A model generated the notes under the pieces. That model was given only the letters and a program-made list of their open reading frames with translations, ran no database searches and was not told the origin of the DNA. Positions 53,988 to 63,497 of a DNA stretch of 64,000 bases are shown piece after piece (position 1 is the stretch's first letter; every line of letters begins with the position of its first letter). This DNA is from Haloarcula hispanica ATCC 33960 (GTDB lineage: Archaea > Halobacteriota > Halobacteria > Halobacteriales > Haloarculaceae): NCBI RefSeq assembly GCF_000223905.1, contig NC_015948.1, positions 2,666,001 through 2,730,000 of the forward strand, written 5' to 3'. The position numbers and the translations under genes are program-made.

Positions 53988-54245
53988 CTATCGCCACTTA
54001 CTCTCGACACTCGTCCGATAGCGGAGTCCAATCACACTCGTATTGAACTGCTGGATCGTCTCGGGGTCCAGATCCCCACGCGCGTCGTCGATGTTTTCCT
54101 CGCTCTCGATCAAGTGCGTCAGCGCCGCGTCCAGCACATCGGACATCGGTGGGTCGTCGTGCTGATCGCTCGCGACAATCGCACTCGCCTTATCCAGTAG
54201 TCGCTGCCGTTCGTCAGTGATCTTGAGGCTGGTACGTCGGGTCAT
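53988..54245 (-). CDS. Small RHH-like hypothetical protein (85 aa)
   Basis: 85 residues (TRRTSLKITDERQRLLDKAS..), with a short strand followed by two helices and an acidic C-terminal half. This fits a ribbon-helix-helix-like regulator. It is the last of three minus-strand frames that overlap by ATGA and face the structural operon. Small DNA-binding proteins commonly sit at this point in haloviral genomes. Confidence 0.68.
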   Translation of the reverse strand: MTRRTSLKITDERQRLLDKASAIVASDQHDDPPMSDVLDAALTHLIESEENIDDARGDLDPETIQQFNTSVIGLRYRTSVESKWR

Positions 54246-54472
54246 TGTTTAAACAAGTGTATGTACCGGGGGTTGGTTCGCGTCATTCTGGAGTGAGCGA
54301 CAGGGTGGTTCTTCATAAACTGGAGTCGGACTGCCGCCGTGATCGGGGCGAACCCCCAGCCCAACCGCCTCGATTTTATGCACCGTAGCCCACGGCCCAC
54401 AGCCCACAGGTGCATACATCGAGGATTGGCGTTACATCTGAGTCTAACCCCGTGGGGTCGGGCTCGCATCAT
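54242..54472 (-). CDS. Possible small hypothetical protein (76 aa)
   Basis: This frame overlaps its upstream and downstream neighbours by four bases (ATGA) at both ends, which speaks for a coupled gene. Against it: the sequence is basic and poorly haloarchaeal (MMRARPHGVRLRCNANPRCM...), and a large inverted repeat (54,361-54,429) runs through it. It may be a chance frame across a regulatory structure. Confidence 0.3.
   Translation of the reverse strand: MMRARPHGVRLRCNANPRCMHLWAVGRGLRCIKSRRLGWGFAPITAAVRLQFMKNHPVAHSRMTRTNPRYIHLFKQ
54361..54429. repeat. Large inverted repeat with 24-base loop
   Basis: Left arm CCAA, CCTCGAT (54368-54374), TATGCACC (54377-54384); right arm GGTGCATA (54409-54416), ATCGAGG (54418-54424), TTGG. 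Bulges are 1-3 bases. The loop holds three copies of GCCCAC (gtagcccacggcccacagcccaca). The 17-mer ggcccacagcccacagg (54394-54410) recurs exactly at 57,341-57,357. Confidence 0.85.
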
Positions 54473-54651
54473 GGGCTGACCAACTCTAATCGGTAGTCGC
54501 CTTCGTCGTCCTGGTCAAGACTCTCGACCTTCGCCCAGTGGTTGCCCACCAGCTCGCCATCTTCGTCGACGACTCCGCGCTCGCGGAGATCGTCTATCGG
54601 TATCGAGACGGTCACACAGCCGCCTGCCGGAGAGAGTTTTCGCATCTCCAT
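54469..54651 (-). CDS. AbrB/MazE-like small DNA-binding protein (60 aa)
   Basis: 60 residues: RKLSPAGGCVTVSIPIDDLRERG, then a turn (VVDEDGELVGNHWAKVESLD) and a last strand RLELVSP. The opening strand-turn-strand with VSIP is typical of swapped-hairpin AbrB/SpoVT folds, which bind DNA as dimers. It is divergent from the structural operon, so it may control it. A minus-strand TATA-like ttttagta (about 54,678-54,688) lies ~30 bases before the ATG. Confidence 0.68.
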   Translation of the reverse strand: MEMRKLSPAGGCVTVSIPIDDLRERGVVDEDGELVGNHWAKVESLDQDDEGDYRLELVSP

Positions 54652-54722
54652 GCCACCGGCGGTGCAGTCCCGATACTAAAATTTACTGAGTCCCGGGAAT
54701 ACCGCGATTCGGTGCTTTCTAG

Positions 54723-55437
<715 letters not shown>

Positions 55438-55441
<4 letters not shown>

Positions 55442-57231
55442 CCCGCGCTCGTTCGGTCCTGCTCGCCGCGCTCATCGTCTGTTCCGCCGTCGTCGGGGCC
55501 GTCGGTCCCGCACTGGCACAGACAGCCACCGACAGCGGACCAGTCACCTACGAGTACACCGGTTCCCCAACGACGCTGATTGTTGACACCAGCAATCTCG
55601 ACGGTGGCACGGAGTTTACTGTCGAGTACACCACGCAGGGCGGCCCGTCCACTCGGACGACCGTGTTAGCCCGTGAGACGTACAACACCGCGAACCTCAA
55701 AGAAGACCAACTCCTGTTCTTCAACGACGGCGCGTATGAATCCGTGAACGTCACCGTGTCGGACTACTCCGGCGGCGAACCGACGTTCGACTCCAAGAGC
55801 GGGCTTCTCGGCGGTGTGAACCTCGTTCGTACCGTCGTCGGAACGACCGGCGGCGACTCTGATTTGACCTGCGACACGTCCGACAAAATCGGTAATGCAC
55901 TCTCCGGCGTCGAGAATCTGGACTGTACGCCTCAACCGGGCACGACGACCGTCAACACGACGAATACGGACACTGCACAGGTCAAAACGGACATCTATCA
56001 GTCTGCCCTCAACAGCAATGCTAGCACTGACAACACGCTAACCGTCCTGAACAACGACCTGAAGGATGCTAAGACGCAAGCTCGCATTGAGGGCAAAAAC
56101 GCCTATATCCGCGCACTAAACAACGGAAGCAGTAAGTCAGCCGCTAAGAATGCGGCTAAAGAGGCTGTAAGTGATTTCTACGCGACCCACCAGCGGAATC
56201 TGCTGGCTGAGTACACACTGACCGTCTCCCACTTCAAGTACCTGCGTAGTACTGCCCTCAACGAGAGCATAGACAGTAGCTACGTGGATACTGACGACCA
56301 GTCGCTATCAAGCACTGGAGACTACACTTACAACTGGAATCAACCGACAGACTCCGTAACTCTCACTGATGGCACGACTGAGGACTACACATACGTCCAA
56401 ATATCCAAGACCTACGGTCCGGGTGGCGACACCGAAACGTACGACCACTACATCACAAACACTGCGAAATCTGGTGCAACCCTCGGTATATCGGCTAAGT
56501 CGCTCGGGGTCCATGGATACAGTTCCGATACGTCATATGTTGCTGTCGTCCCCTTCGAGCGGTATCAGTCTACGTGGACGACTATCGAGAATCAAGACCA
56601 GACTGTTCGGAATGAAATGGATACGCTGGCAGAGAACACGTATAGCGCCTATCAGGCTGGCGAAATCAACAATAGCGACCTCGTGGACCCGTACGTGCTG
56701 GCGTCCCAGCAGTCGCCGGGCGACGACTTCCAAGGCTGGGCCGCCGCACAGCTCACCCTGCTCGGCACGAACTCCCCAGAGAACTTCGACCAGATCGGGA
56801 GCTTCCAGATCACCACTGAATCCGGGACGCAGTACGAGGGCGTACTGTTCTCTCAAGAAAATCCAGCCAGCGGTCAGTTCGAGAACGGAACGACCTACAA
56901 CACGTCCAATATCGGTGGCACGCAGTACGTCGTTACCTCGGATCGCATTGTCGAGCTGGATGGAGAGTTCACCATCGACAGTATCTCGACGCAGGACGGT
57001 CAGACTGTCCAGAATGTCACTATCCAGAAGACGACATACGAGACGACCAACGTTACCGAACTCAAACAGCAGTACGAGGATCTCGCCTACAAGCGGGCAC
57101 AGATCGAAGCTCGTGAGAAAGCCTTGAAACAGTCTGCTGGCGGTGGTTTGCTCGGTGGTGGCAGTGTTCCACCCGTCGTAGCGCTGGCCGTCATCGGCAC
57201 GCTACTGGCTATCGTCGTTCTCCAGAACTAA
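55438..57231 (+). CDS. VP4-like spike protein
   Basis: 597 residues with a Sec signal peptide (VLLAALIVCSAVVGAVGPALAQ, cleaved near residue 28), a large beta-rich outer domain with one Cys pair (LTCDTSDKIG and LDCTPQPG), a coiled coil near the C-terminus (LKQQYEDLAYKRAQIEAREKAL) and a single anchor helix (VPPVVALAVIGTLLAIVVL). That is the architecture of pleolipovirus spikes, which bind the host and fuse membranes. Position after a VP3-like gene matches too. It is the largest and likely fastest-evolving structural gene. Confidence 0.85.
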
Positions 57232-57238
57232 CCCACCC

Positions 57239-57790
57239 ATGCGTTCCATTTTCCTCGTCGCGCTGCTCGTGGTCAGCCTTGGCTGCGTCAGCGCTCCGAC
57301 CGTCGCACAGTCCGCGGGGAACCTCCCCACCGAAACATCCGGCCCACAGCCCACAGGAAACGCCACCGAAACTACTCGCATCGACGGACAGACCGAGATC
57401 GTCGGCTCGGAGTACCTACCCGAAGAGGGTATCGCCCGAATCACGCTCCGGTCGAGCGGAGTCCAGACCGTAACGATCTCCGACGCCGGCCGCTTCCAGG
57501 AAGGCGGGAAGATTCCCGTCCGCACAGTCGCCCTGCGTTCGGACGACACCGCTACTGTCGAGATTCCCGTCACCGAGAAGGACGGCTACGTCGGTGTCGC
57601 CATTTCCACGGCGAACACGCCACTGTACGCCGAAATCGTCCAGCAGCCCTCCGGTGGCGGGCTCGACATCCTCCGCGCGCTCTCGTCATTGCAGGCGTGG
57701 CTCGCCGGGGCAACTGTCGCGTTCATCTGGATGATCGTAGCTGGCTACAACGTAATCCGCGGCGAGAACGGCCGTCCGGAGGTAGCATGA
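57239..57790 (+). CDS. Exported protein with C-terminal anchor (pleolipovirus ORF6-like position)
   Basis: 183 residues. A signal peptide (IFLVALLVVSLGCVSAPTVAQ) is followed by a beta domain (ITLRSSGVQTVTISDAGRFQEGG) and a C-terminal membrane helix (WLAGATVAFIWMIVAGYNVI). It begins seven bases after the spike stop. Pleolipoviruses have a conserved gene of this kind directly after the spike; its role in the virion is unclear. The 17-base repeat ggcccacagcccacagg lies within it (57,341-57,357). It overlaps the next gene by ATGA. Confidence 0.75.
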   Translation: MRSIFLVALLVVSLGCVSAPTVAQSAGNLPTETSGPQPTGNATETTRIDGQTEIVGSEYLPEEGIARITLRSSGVQTVTISDAGRFQEGGKIPVRTVALRSDDTATVEIPVTEKDGYVGVAISTANTPLYAEIVQQPSGGGLDILRALSSLQAWLAGATVAFIWMIVAGYNVIRGENGRPEVA

Positions 57791-58581
57791 AGCCCGCACC
57801 GACTTTCCAGAACAACCGCGACCGGCTTGTCTACCTGCTTGCCGAGTACAAGCTACTCATCGGTGGGATGCTCGCCGGTGCGGCCGTGCTGTTCGCCTAC
57901 TACCAGCCACAGCTGCCGACCCTGCCGACGTGGATTCCCGCCATCGCCGTCGGCTGGCTTGTGCTGGCGATCCCCTGCTATCTCGTCGGTGCGAAGATCG
58001 CCCGATGGCTCCGTCGACGTAACTGGGTCGAAGTTCACCACGTCAACGCCGTCGAGGACACCACCGAGAAGTACTACGTCCCGCCCGAACTCTGGCGCGA
58101 GAAAGAGATCGACGGCCCGGACCCATATCCTGTCAACGGTGGCAGCGCGTGGGCTGTCCGCGAGTACGAGTATCTCGAAGACATCGGCCAGCTCCGCGTC
58201 GAGGGCGTCTGGCTCGAAGGCTGTCAGGATACCCAGCTGATGACCAGCAAGAAGCAGATGCAGGATATCCACGGCTGGCTCATCAACCGCGCCGAAGAAC
58301 TCGCCGCAATCCGTGGTCGGTGGTCCCGTGGGTCCGTCGAGCTGCAAAAGAAGCTCGTCACCGCCGACGCCGAAGCCAACGAACGCGGCCAGATGATTCA
58401 GAAGACAGCCGCGAAAGAGACCTTCGGCAACCTCATCGAAGACGGCGAGAATCCAGAAGATGCACCCACCATCCACGACCTCACCGACGCTCCAGACCCT
58501 ACGGCGGACGCCGCTGTGGGCTATGGGCAGGACGAACCGACCAACGAGCAACCACAGGACCCACGAGTAAACGATGACTGA
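57787..58581 (+). CDS. Membrane-anchored protein (pleolipovirus ORF7-like position)
   Basis: 264 residues with two N-terminal membrane helices (around 18-35 and 45-65: LIGGMLAGAAVLFAYY and WIPAIAVGWLVLAIPCYLVG), then a soluble domain (about 70-230) and an acidic, Pro-rich tail. It corresponds by order to the conserved gene between spike and NTPase of pleolipoviruses. Start and stop both overlap the neighbours. Function not known; no enzyme motif. Confidence 0.75.
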   Translation: MKPAPTFQNNRDRLVYLLAEYKLLIGGMLAGAAVLFAYYQPQLPTLPTWIPAIAVGWLVLAIPCYLVGAKIARWLRRRNWVEVHHVNAVEDTTEKYYVPPELWREKEIDGPDPYPVNGGSAWAVREYEYLEDIGQLRVEGVWLEGCQDTQLMTSKKQMQDIHGWLINRAEELAAIRGRWSRGSVELQKKLVTADAEANERGQMIQKTAAKETFGNLIEDGENPEDAPTIHDLTDAPDPTADAAVGYGQDEPTNEQPQDPRVNDD

Positions 58582-59749
58582 CGACGGTAACGACCTCTAC
58601 ACGCCCGCACAGTTCCGTGAGTATCAGGACGGCTACGGCCAACGTGATCCCGACGAGGTACACCAGCACGCCGGAATCGTTCGCGATGAGAAACTATCTC
58701 GCTACCTCTCGATACTCGAAACCCACTACGACCCACGCCACTGCGACCGGCCCGAAAAGATGCCGGGACAGGCCAAGGACCTCTCGCACGTTCGGGAGAT
58801 CGTCCGTATCGAGGGGACCGAGACGGCACGGCGAGCCATGGCGAACGGTGATATGCAGTCGTTGAAGCACTTCACCGGAGACGCCGGCCAGCGGGCCGAT
58901 ATCTCCGGCATCAAAGCCATCGACCAGCTCCGGGCACAGATGACCGGTCCCGCGCCGATGTTCTACGAATGGGCCGAACCTGGTACAGGGAAGTCGAACT
59001 TCGCCTGTCTACTCGGACAGCTCTGGAAGGAACAACAGCCCTCAGACGCCCTGGTCGCATCGAACATCCGGACGCTCGAAGAGACCGACGAGTGGACCGA
59101 CTCGGACGGAGATCGTCGTGATGGCTGGCTCGCCAACTACGGCGAACTGAACGAGTGGCTGAAACAGGACGGTGACCCGATGCACAACGAGCAGGTTCCG
59201 AAACTGTTCATCTTCGACGAGGCGAGCAGTAACGCCGGCGGGAGCGGGTCGGATGGCTACGAGACAAAGACCAAACTTGGCCCGCTCACGTACAAGATTC
59301 GGAAGTATGGCGGCTCGCTCATCATCATCGGCCACGACGGCCGTGACGTGCACCCGCTCGTTCGGGAACTCGGTGTTTGTGTCCACAAGGAAGGACTGAA
59401 AGAAGCGACCTTCTACGAAGACGTGCGGAATCGGAAGGGTGTCAACCCGATCTTCTCCGTCTCGGGTATCCCCGAAACGGACTGGCGATACGACGACAAG
59501 GAACCGACGACGTGGTCGTGGTCAAGCGGCGAGGATGACGGTGACGAGGTAGACCCGGAAAACCTCTCTCGAAAGCTCGCGATCTACACGGTCATCACGG
59601 CCAAGGAATCGGAACCGGACAGACCAAACCACGAAATCGCCGATTTCGTGCCGTACAGCGCCGAATGGGTCCGTCAGCGCTGGAACGAGTATCAGGACGA
59701 CGGCAAGCACCGAAACGTGGTTGGTGAGGTGACGGAGCTAACCGCATGA
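58574..59749 (+). CDS. VP8-like P-loop NTPase
   Basis: 391 residues. Walker A is EPGTGKSNFACLLGQLW, Walker B KLFIFDEASSNAGG, followed by a probable sensor segment GGSLIIIGHDGRDVHPLVRELG. This is the putative NTPase conserved in pleolipoviruses (VP8 in HRPV-1), of the AAA/HerA-like wider group; a role in virion assembly or genome handling is assumed. The N-terminal ~110 residues are helical, and the C-terminal part (PYSAEWVRQRWNEYQ) looks like helix-turn-helix. Confidence 0.85.
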   Translation: MTDDGNDLYTPAQFREYQDGYGQRDPDEVHQHAGIVRDEKLSRYLSILETHYDPRHCDRPEKMPGQAKDLSHVREIVRIEGTETARRAMANGDMQSLKHFTGDAGQRADISGIKAIDQLRAQMTGPAPMFYEWAEPGTGKSNFACLLGQLWKEQQPSDALVASNIRTLEETDEWTDSDGDRRDGWLANYGELNEWLKQDGDPMHNEQVPKLFIFDEASSNAGGSGSDGYETKTKLGPLTYKIRKYGGSLIIIGHDGRDVHPLVRELGVCVHKEGLKEATFYEDVRNRKGVNPIFSVSGIPETDWRYDDKEPTTWSWSSGEDDGDEVDPENLSRKLAIYTVITAKESEPDRPNHEIADFVPYSAEWVRQRWNEYQDDGKHRNVVGEVTELTA

Positions 59750-59770
59750 CAACGGACGGACTCGAGCAAT

Positions 59771-59853
59771 CCAACAACTACCAACCCCCCGGCGTAGCCC
59801 TGTTGTTGGCCCATGGCGTGCGCTCGCGGTGCGAGCACGCGCGAGCCATGGGC
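59771..59853 (+). terminator. Two tandem hairpins after the structural operon
   Basis: CCAACAAC (59771-59778) pairs with GTTGTTGG (59802-59809); then GCCCATGGC (59809-59817) pairs with GCCATGGGC (59845-59853), enclosing GCTCGC/GCGAGC (59822-59827 with 59831-59836). The pair closes the structural operon 22 bases after the NTPase stop, and a new TATA box follows. Confidence 0.65.
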
Positions 59854-59882
59854 AACGGCCGCGAACAGCCCGGAGGAGTATC

Positions 59883-59888
59883 TATATA
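59883..59888 (+). promoter_or_regulatory. TATA box of the nuclease-like gene
   Basis: TATATA within tctatatatg lies 27 bases before the ATG at 59910, the spacing for a leaderless haloarchaeal mRNA. So the next gene has its own promoter. Confidence 0.7.
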
Positions 59889-59909
59889 TGACGCACGCGA
59901 GGTGCGCGA

Positions 59910-60293
59910 ATGAGTCGAAGCCACAAGGCCAATCACTACGGGACGCTCGTCGAGCGCAAAGCCGCCGAGCGGTACGACCTCGATCTCGACAGGTGCAGCT
60001 GGCACGACGCGAAACGGCCAGACGGAACACCTGTTGAAATCAAATCGGCGATGCACCGCCACGCCGACGGCCAGCCCGGTACGTTCAAACTCTACGACCG
60101 GTATCACAGACGACTGCGTGCTGAGAATGGATGGTACGCTTTCGGCGTTTATCGGGTTCGTGGGCGCGGTATCGAGGTATTAGAGTGGGAGATACGGCAC
60201 TCATCAAGGCTCCCAAAATTAGACTGGCACGGTGGCGGAATACATCGAGACGCTAAGCAAGCAAAGATACCGGTCTCTGAACTACGATACTGA
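59910..60293 (+). CDS. PD-(D/E)xK-like nuclease / Holliday-junction-resolvase-like protein
   Basis: 127 residues. The order NHYGTLVERKAAERYDL (helix with Glu), SWHDAKRPDGTPVEIKSA (Asp ... Glu-x-Lys) and WYAFGVYRVRGRGIEVLEW fits the PD-(D/E)xK core, with candidate active-site residues Glu in the first helix, Asp before TPVE and the ExK of VEIKSA. Small nucleases of this sort are frequent in haloviruses and could resolve recombination or replication intermediates. It has its own TATA box. Confidence 0.72.
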   Translation: MSRSHKANHYGTLVERKAAERYDLDLDRCSWHDAKRPDGTPVEIKSAMHRHADGQPGTFKLYDRYHRRLRAENGWYAFGVYRVRGRGIEVLEWEIRHSSRLPKLDWHGGGIHRDAKQAKIPVSELRY

Positions 60294-60380
60294 GTCCGAC
60301 CTAGTTACTTCCTTGGTAGAATATCTGGTAATTGATAGAGGGACAACTGTTATGTGAATGCTATATGACTGGTATATCGT

Positions 60381-60881
60381 ATGACGGAAAAGAAGAGTGA
60401 AGACGTAATCGCAATTCGTTGTTACAATAAGCCTGGGATCACCACAACTTTGCAAGCACGATATACTGCAGAGGGGCTTTTTATTGCTGACTTTGATTCA
60501 GGTTGGTCGCTTAGTAGTGAGCAAGTACCAAGTGAAGATCATAGACCTGCCGCGGGGAGAGCGTTCAATCGAATCATGGAAATTAGTCGCAATGGTGGCT
60601 TGGGTGTTATCAGGACACCCAACGATGACGATGAGATTATTACTGTCGGCAGATGGGAACCGAACTGTGCTACCTTTCGAAAGGCCAATGGAAAAGAATT
60701 GAAAGGCATTCAAATGTCAGAGTTCGGCTTGTTTGTCCCAGATGACGATCTATATTCAGACTTAGATTCAGAATATCACAATGGTAACGCCACAGTTGGG
60801 AAAGCTGATGTAGACTTGATTAAAACGGCCTTGGATGTTTTAGAACGGGAAGGGCGTCTGCGTAAACCGAGCTACCTCTGA
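60381..60881 (+). CDS. Hypothetical protein, AT-rich cargo
   Basis: 166 residues, mixed alpha/beta, no membrane helix. VIAIRCYNKPGITTTLQARY, then GGLGVIRTPNDDDEIITVGRW, form beta-rich halves; the C-terminal ADVDLIKTALDVLEREGRL is helical. No family recognised. Markedly AT-rich relative to the viral genes on its left, so probably acquired separately. Confidence 0.68.
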   Translation: MTEKKSEDVIAIRCYNKPGITTTLQARYTAEGLFIADFDSGWSLSSEQVPSEDHRPAAGRAFNRIMEISRNGGLGVIRTPNDDDEIITVGRWEPNCATFRKANGKELKGIQMSEFGLFVPDDDLYSDLDSEYHNGNATVGKADVDLIKTALDVLEREGRLRKPSYL

Positions 60882-60905
60882 TTAAGCCCGATTATTAGCT
60901 TTATT

Positions 60906-61097
60906 TCACAATTTCTCCACTTCCTCTGCAAACTCTGCAACAGCACTGATCAACGATAGTGCATCGTCAGTATTCTCGACATACAGAGGTCTACCTTGGT
61001 CCGAACAGCGGATTTCATAATCTTCATGTCCTGTCTTGATTAGCTGTATATTTCCTGTTTCGTTGACAGAGCGGGAGTCAATGAGTTTCTGTGTCAT
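60906..61097 (-). CDS. Small hypothetical protein (63 aa)
   Basis: 63 residues (MTQKLIDSRSVNETGNIQLI...ISAVAEFAEEVEKL), strands then a C-terminal helix. It converges on the 60,381 gene with 24 bases between. AT-rich. No motif. The reading frame is compact and begins right after an ATG-only start; support is moderate. Confidence 0.58.
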   Translation of the reverse strand: MTQKLIDSRSVNETGNIQLIKTGHEDYEIRCSDQGRPLYVENTDDALSLISAVAEFAEEVEKL

Positions 61098-61156
61098 ATG
61101 TTTGGATTAGTTCGGAGATCGGCTTGGCAAATCTATACTCCCTATTCGCGGCTTGT

Positions 61157-61522
61157 TTACTCTGTAAGTCGGTTCTTCACTTCCTCTATGCCCATCTCTT
61201 CAACTAATGTGAGTAGTTCATCGATTTCGTCTTCTTCCAGATTCTCGGCGGAATCGATCACTGAATGGACTCGATCTCTCTTCTGATGTTCTCTCGCCAC
61301 CTCACTCATTTCTAGAATTGCCTCAGCGGCTTGTTCTGCTATATCCACATCAGGACTAATCGTTGCCGCATTGCGTCCATATCGGCCATTATCCTGGTAA
61401 AACGGCATTCTTACTTCGTATTGGTCTGATTCCGTTTCGTGGACGGCTTGTACCTCGGTGCGGCCCTTCTGCTCTCCCCACTCGTCTACGACCACGCGGT
61501 CGAGGACATCGTATGAAGCCAT
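61157..61522 (-). CDS. Hypothetical protein (121 aa)
   Basis: 121 residues: a beta-rich start (YDVLDRVVVDEWGEQKGRTEVQAVHETESDQYEVRMPFYQDN) and two helical segments, ending LLTLVEEMGIEEVKNRLTE. A strong promoter precedes it: ataaata-type TATA (about 61,549-61,557, minus strand), ~30 bases from the ATG, with the ACTTCC element further up. No family known. Confidence 0.68.
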   Translation of the reverse strand: MASYDVLDRVVVDEWGEQKGRTEVQAVHETESDQYEVRMPFYQDNGRYGRNAATISPDVDIAEQAAEAILEMSEVAREHQKRDRVHSVIDSAENLEEDEIDELLTLVEEMGIEEVKNRLTE

Positions 61523-61691
61523 TACAGAAGACAGGTGTAGGGCAACCCATATAAATATGGCGTTCCCATACTTCCCTCAATTCCCACGTTTCCATGTAAT
61601 GGGCCGATATCATCAGTGCCGGGTAAAATGTGGATGTCGGAAGCATAGGATTGAGACAGGAGATACAGAGCTGTGCGGTGTATTTTGATGA

Positions 61692-61774
61692 TGTGGCCTT
61701 AGCCACACCTCTAAACGGAATCACAACCCCCCGGGTTTGATTCCGTTCGGGCGACGGCCGAGCCATTGGCTCGG
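61692..61774. repeat. Cluster of three hairpins before the replication gene's end
   Basis: TGTGGC/GCCACA (61692-61697, 61702-61707); a long stem AACGGAATCA/TGATTCCGTT (61714-61723, 61738-61747) extended by AACCC/GGGTT after one bulged base; and CCGAGCC/GGCTCGG with a three-base loop (61758-61764, 61768-61774). They fill the 358-base gap 61,523-61,880, in which I see no gene. Confidence 0.8.
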
Positions 61775-61880
61775 TCGAGCCTCGATCACGTCGGCGACCG
61801 TGCCGAACAGGGAGAGAAATCGGCAAAAAAAGCGGTGTTTTCGGGGTGCTGGACAGTGATGCCTCTCATCAGGCGGGCCG

Positions 61881-63497
61881 CTACCCGGTGGCGAGCCAGC
61901 GCCAGGCCGTCCCTCGCGAGCCATCCGCGAGCTGGACCTGGGCCTGCCGGTAGCGCTCTTCGGGCATTCCCGCGTCTTTCCACACCCGGAAGCCTTCGCG
62001 AATCGCTTTCCCGTGCTTCTCGATCTCCCCGAACCGCAGGGTCATCTGTGCCTCGCGAGCGTCATTCACGTCAACACCGTGGCGAGCTGCCCACGCGATG
62101 AACGCGCTCATCGTATTCTCCAGCCCACGTTCGACCGCTTCCGCGGCCTTCGCCGCGGTATCGACAGCACGGCGAGTGGCTTCCCGCGCCTCGTCGACGG
62201 CGGCGTGAACCATCTCCGCGACGTACTCCGACCGGAGCGACACGTCGGCATAGTCCGAGATCACCAAGTCTTCCATCTCTCGAAGCGCTCGACGGACACT
62301 CTCGACATGACGGCCGTACTCGTCGGCGATATCCGCCGGAGCAACCTGCCCGCCGTCTGCTACCAACATCTCCAGGGCTTCCCACTGCACCGGCGAGAGC
62401 CCGTCTGAGAGATGGCGCACGACGACACTCTCCTGCTTCTGCTCGACTCGCGTCAGATCCAAGCCCACCGGTTCGGGACCGGAATGGTCCACCTCCGGTT
62501 CGAAGTACGAATCTTCGACAAATGGGCCGGAACCAGATGGTGCGATGTCGATACCCGCATCGGCCAGTACCGACAACACAGTCTGGTCTAACTCCCGTTC
62601 CAGCTTCTCCAAGTCGCGCCACCGGACAGTTTCATCATCATCCAGCAGCGAAGCCTGCAGAGACGAACCGACTTTCGGGTGGGATAGCGGATGGTCGTCG
62701 GGCACAGACAGCGCCTCACGGGCGTAGTAGTGCTTCACCTCCTTGGGGAGGTGGTGGTCGGGGAACGCCTCTCGAATCCGCTTCGGGCCGAGTGTGGCCG
62801 TGTGGTAGTATCCTGGCAGGTTCCGCCCGCGCTCGTCGTCATCGTTCTGGACGATCTTCCGATAGCCGCGGCGGTCGGATTCTAACAGGTGGCCCATCGC
62901 CGCAATCGGCCCATCGCGAGCGTGGACTGGTCCGCTAGCATCCCGATGAACACGGGCGTACTTTTCGGCGTCCTGAACGTTGCTGTAAGGGTGTGGCTCC
63001 TGGAAGTACCGACCGGTGACGCCAATCTCGACGGCTGCCCGCTGCAGTAGCTCGGGATATCGGTGAAACTCGATATTCGACCCCTTCACGCGGACGTTCA
63101 CACCTTCGCCGAAGCCGTCCGGCACGGGAATCTCGATACGGCTGCCGTCGTCCCGCTCGCCCTGCATCCCGGGCCAGCGTGGGGCAACATGGGCTACGAA
63201 ATCCTGCTGTCCGACCGAATCCTCCTCGGGATGACGGGCAACCTTTAGCCGGTACTCGCGCATGGTCTGCAGCTGCCAGTCCGTTCCCTGTGGTGTCCGC
63301 CCACCGGGGTGAACGATATTGCTGTCCTGGTAGGAGAGGCGAACGACCCACCGCTCGCCATCCTGCAGAAACTCGCCGCACTTTGACCCCTCACCAGCCT
63401 TGACCTCACTGTCCAGCGCGAAAAACGGCGCAAGGCCGTCGCTATTGAACAGGAGATTGGCGTGGAGTTCGTGAGGGGCCAGCCCTATCGTTCGCAT
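61881..63497 (-). CDS. Putative replication protein of the provirus
   Basis: 538 residues. The N-terminal half is alpha/beta and begins MRTIGLAPHELHANLLFNSD; the middle has VVVRHLSDGLSPVQWEALEMLVADGGQVAPADIADEYGRHVESVRRALREMEDLVI, a winged-helix DNA-binding region (about 370-425); the end is a long helical tail. No P-loop or rolling-circle HUH motif is visible. A large protein of this kind at the far end of SNJ2-type and related elements is thought to act in replication. This is by analogy in size, position and winged helix. Confidence 0.7.
   Translation of the reverse strand: MRTIGLAPHELHANLLFNSDGLAPFFALDSEVKAGEGSKCGEFLQDGERWVVRLSYQDSNIVHPGGRTPQGTDWQLQTMREYRLKVARHPEEDSVGQQDFVAHVAPRWPGMQGERDDGSRIEIPVPDGFGEGVNVRVKGSNIEFHRYPELLQRAAVEIGVTGRYFQEPHPYSNVQDAEKYARVHRDASGPVHARDGPIAAMGHLLESDRRGYRKIVQNDDDERGRNLPGYYHTATLGPKRIREAFPDHHLPKEVKHYYAREALSVPDDHPLSHPKVGSSLQASLLDDDETVRWRDLEKLERELDQTVLSVLADAGIDIAPSGSGPFVEDSYFEPEVDHSGPEPVGLDLTRVEQKQESVVVRHLSDGLSPVQWEALEMLVADGGQVAPADIADEYGRHVESVRRALREMEDLVISDYADVSLRSEYVAEMVHAAVDEAREATRRAVDTAAKAAEAVERGLENTMSAFIAWAARHGVDVNDAREAQMTLRFGEIEKHGKAIREGFRVWKDAGMPEERYRQAQVQLADGSRGTAWRWLATG

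Noticed and set aside
59746-59913. 55-residue frame with ATGA overlaps at both ends
   Set aside because: It contains two terminator-like hairpins and the TATA box of the next gene, and its residues show no motif.
61731-61750. GGGTTTGATTCCG resembling a tRNA T loop, as an attachment site
   Set aside because: The flanking bases form a hairpin but not a T stem, and no acceptor strand follows.
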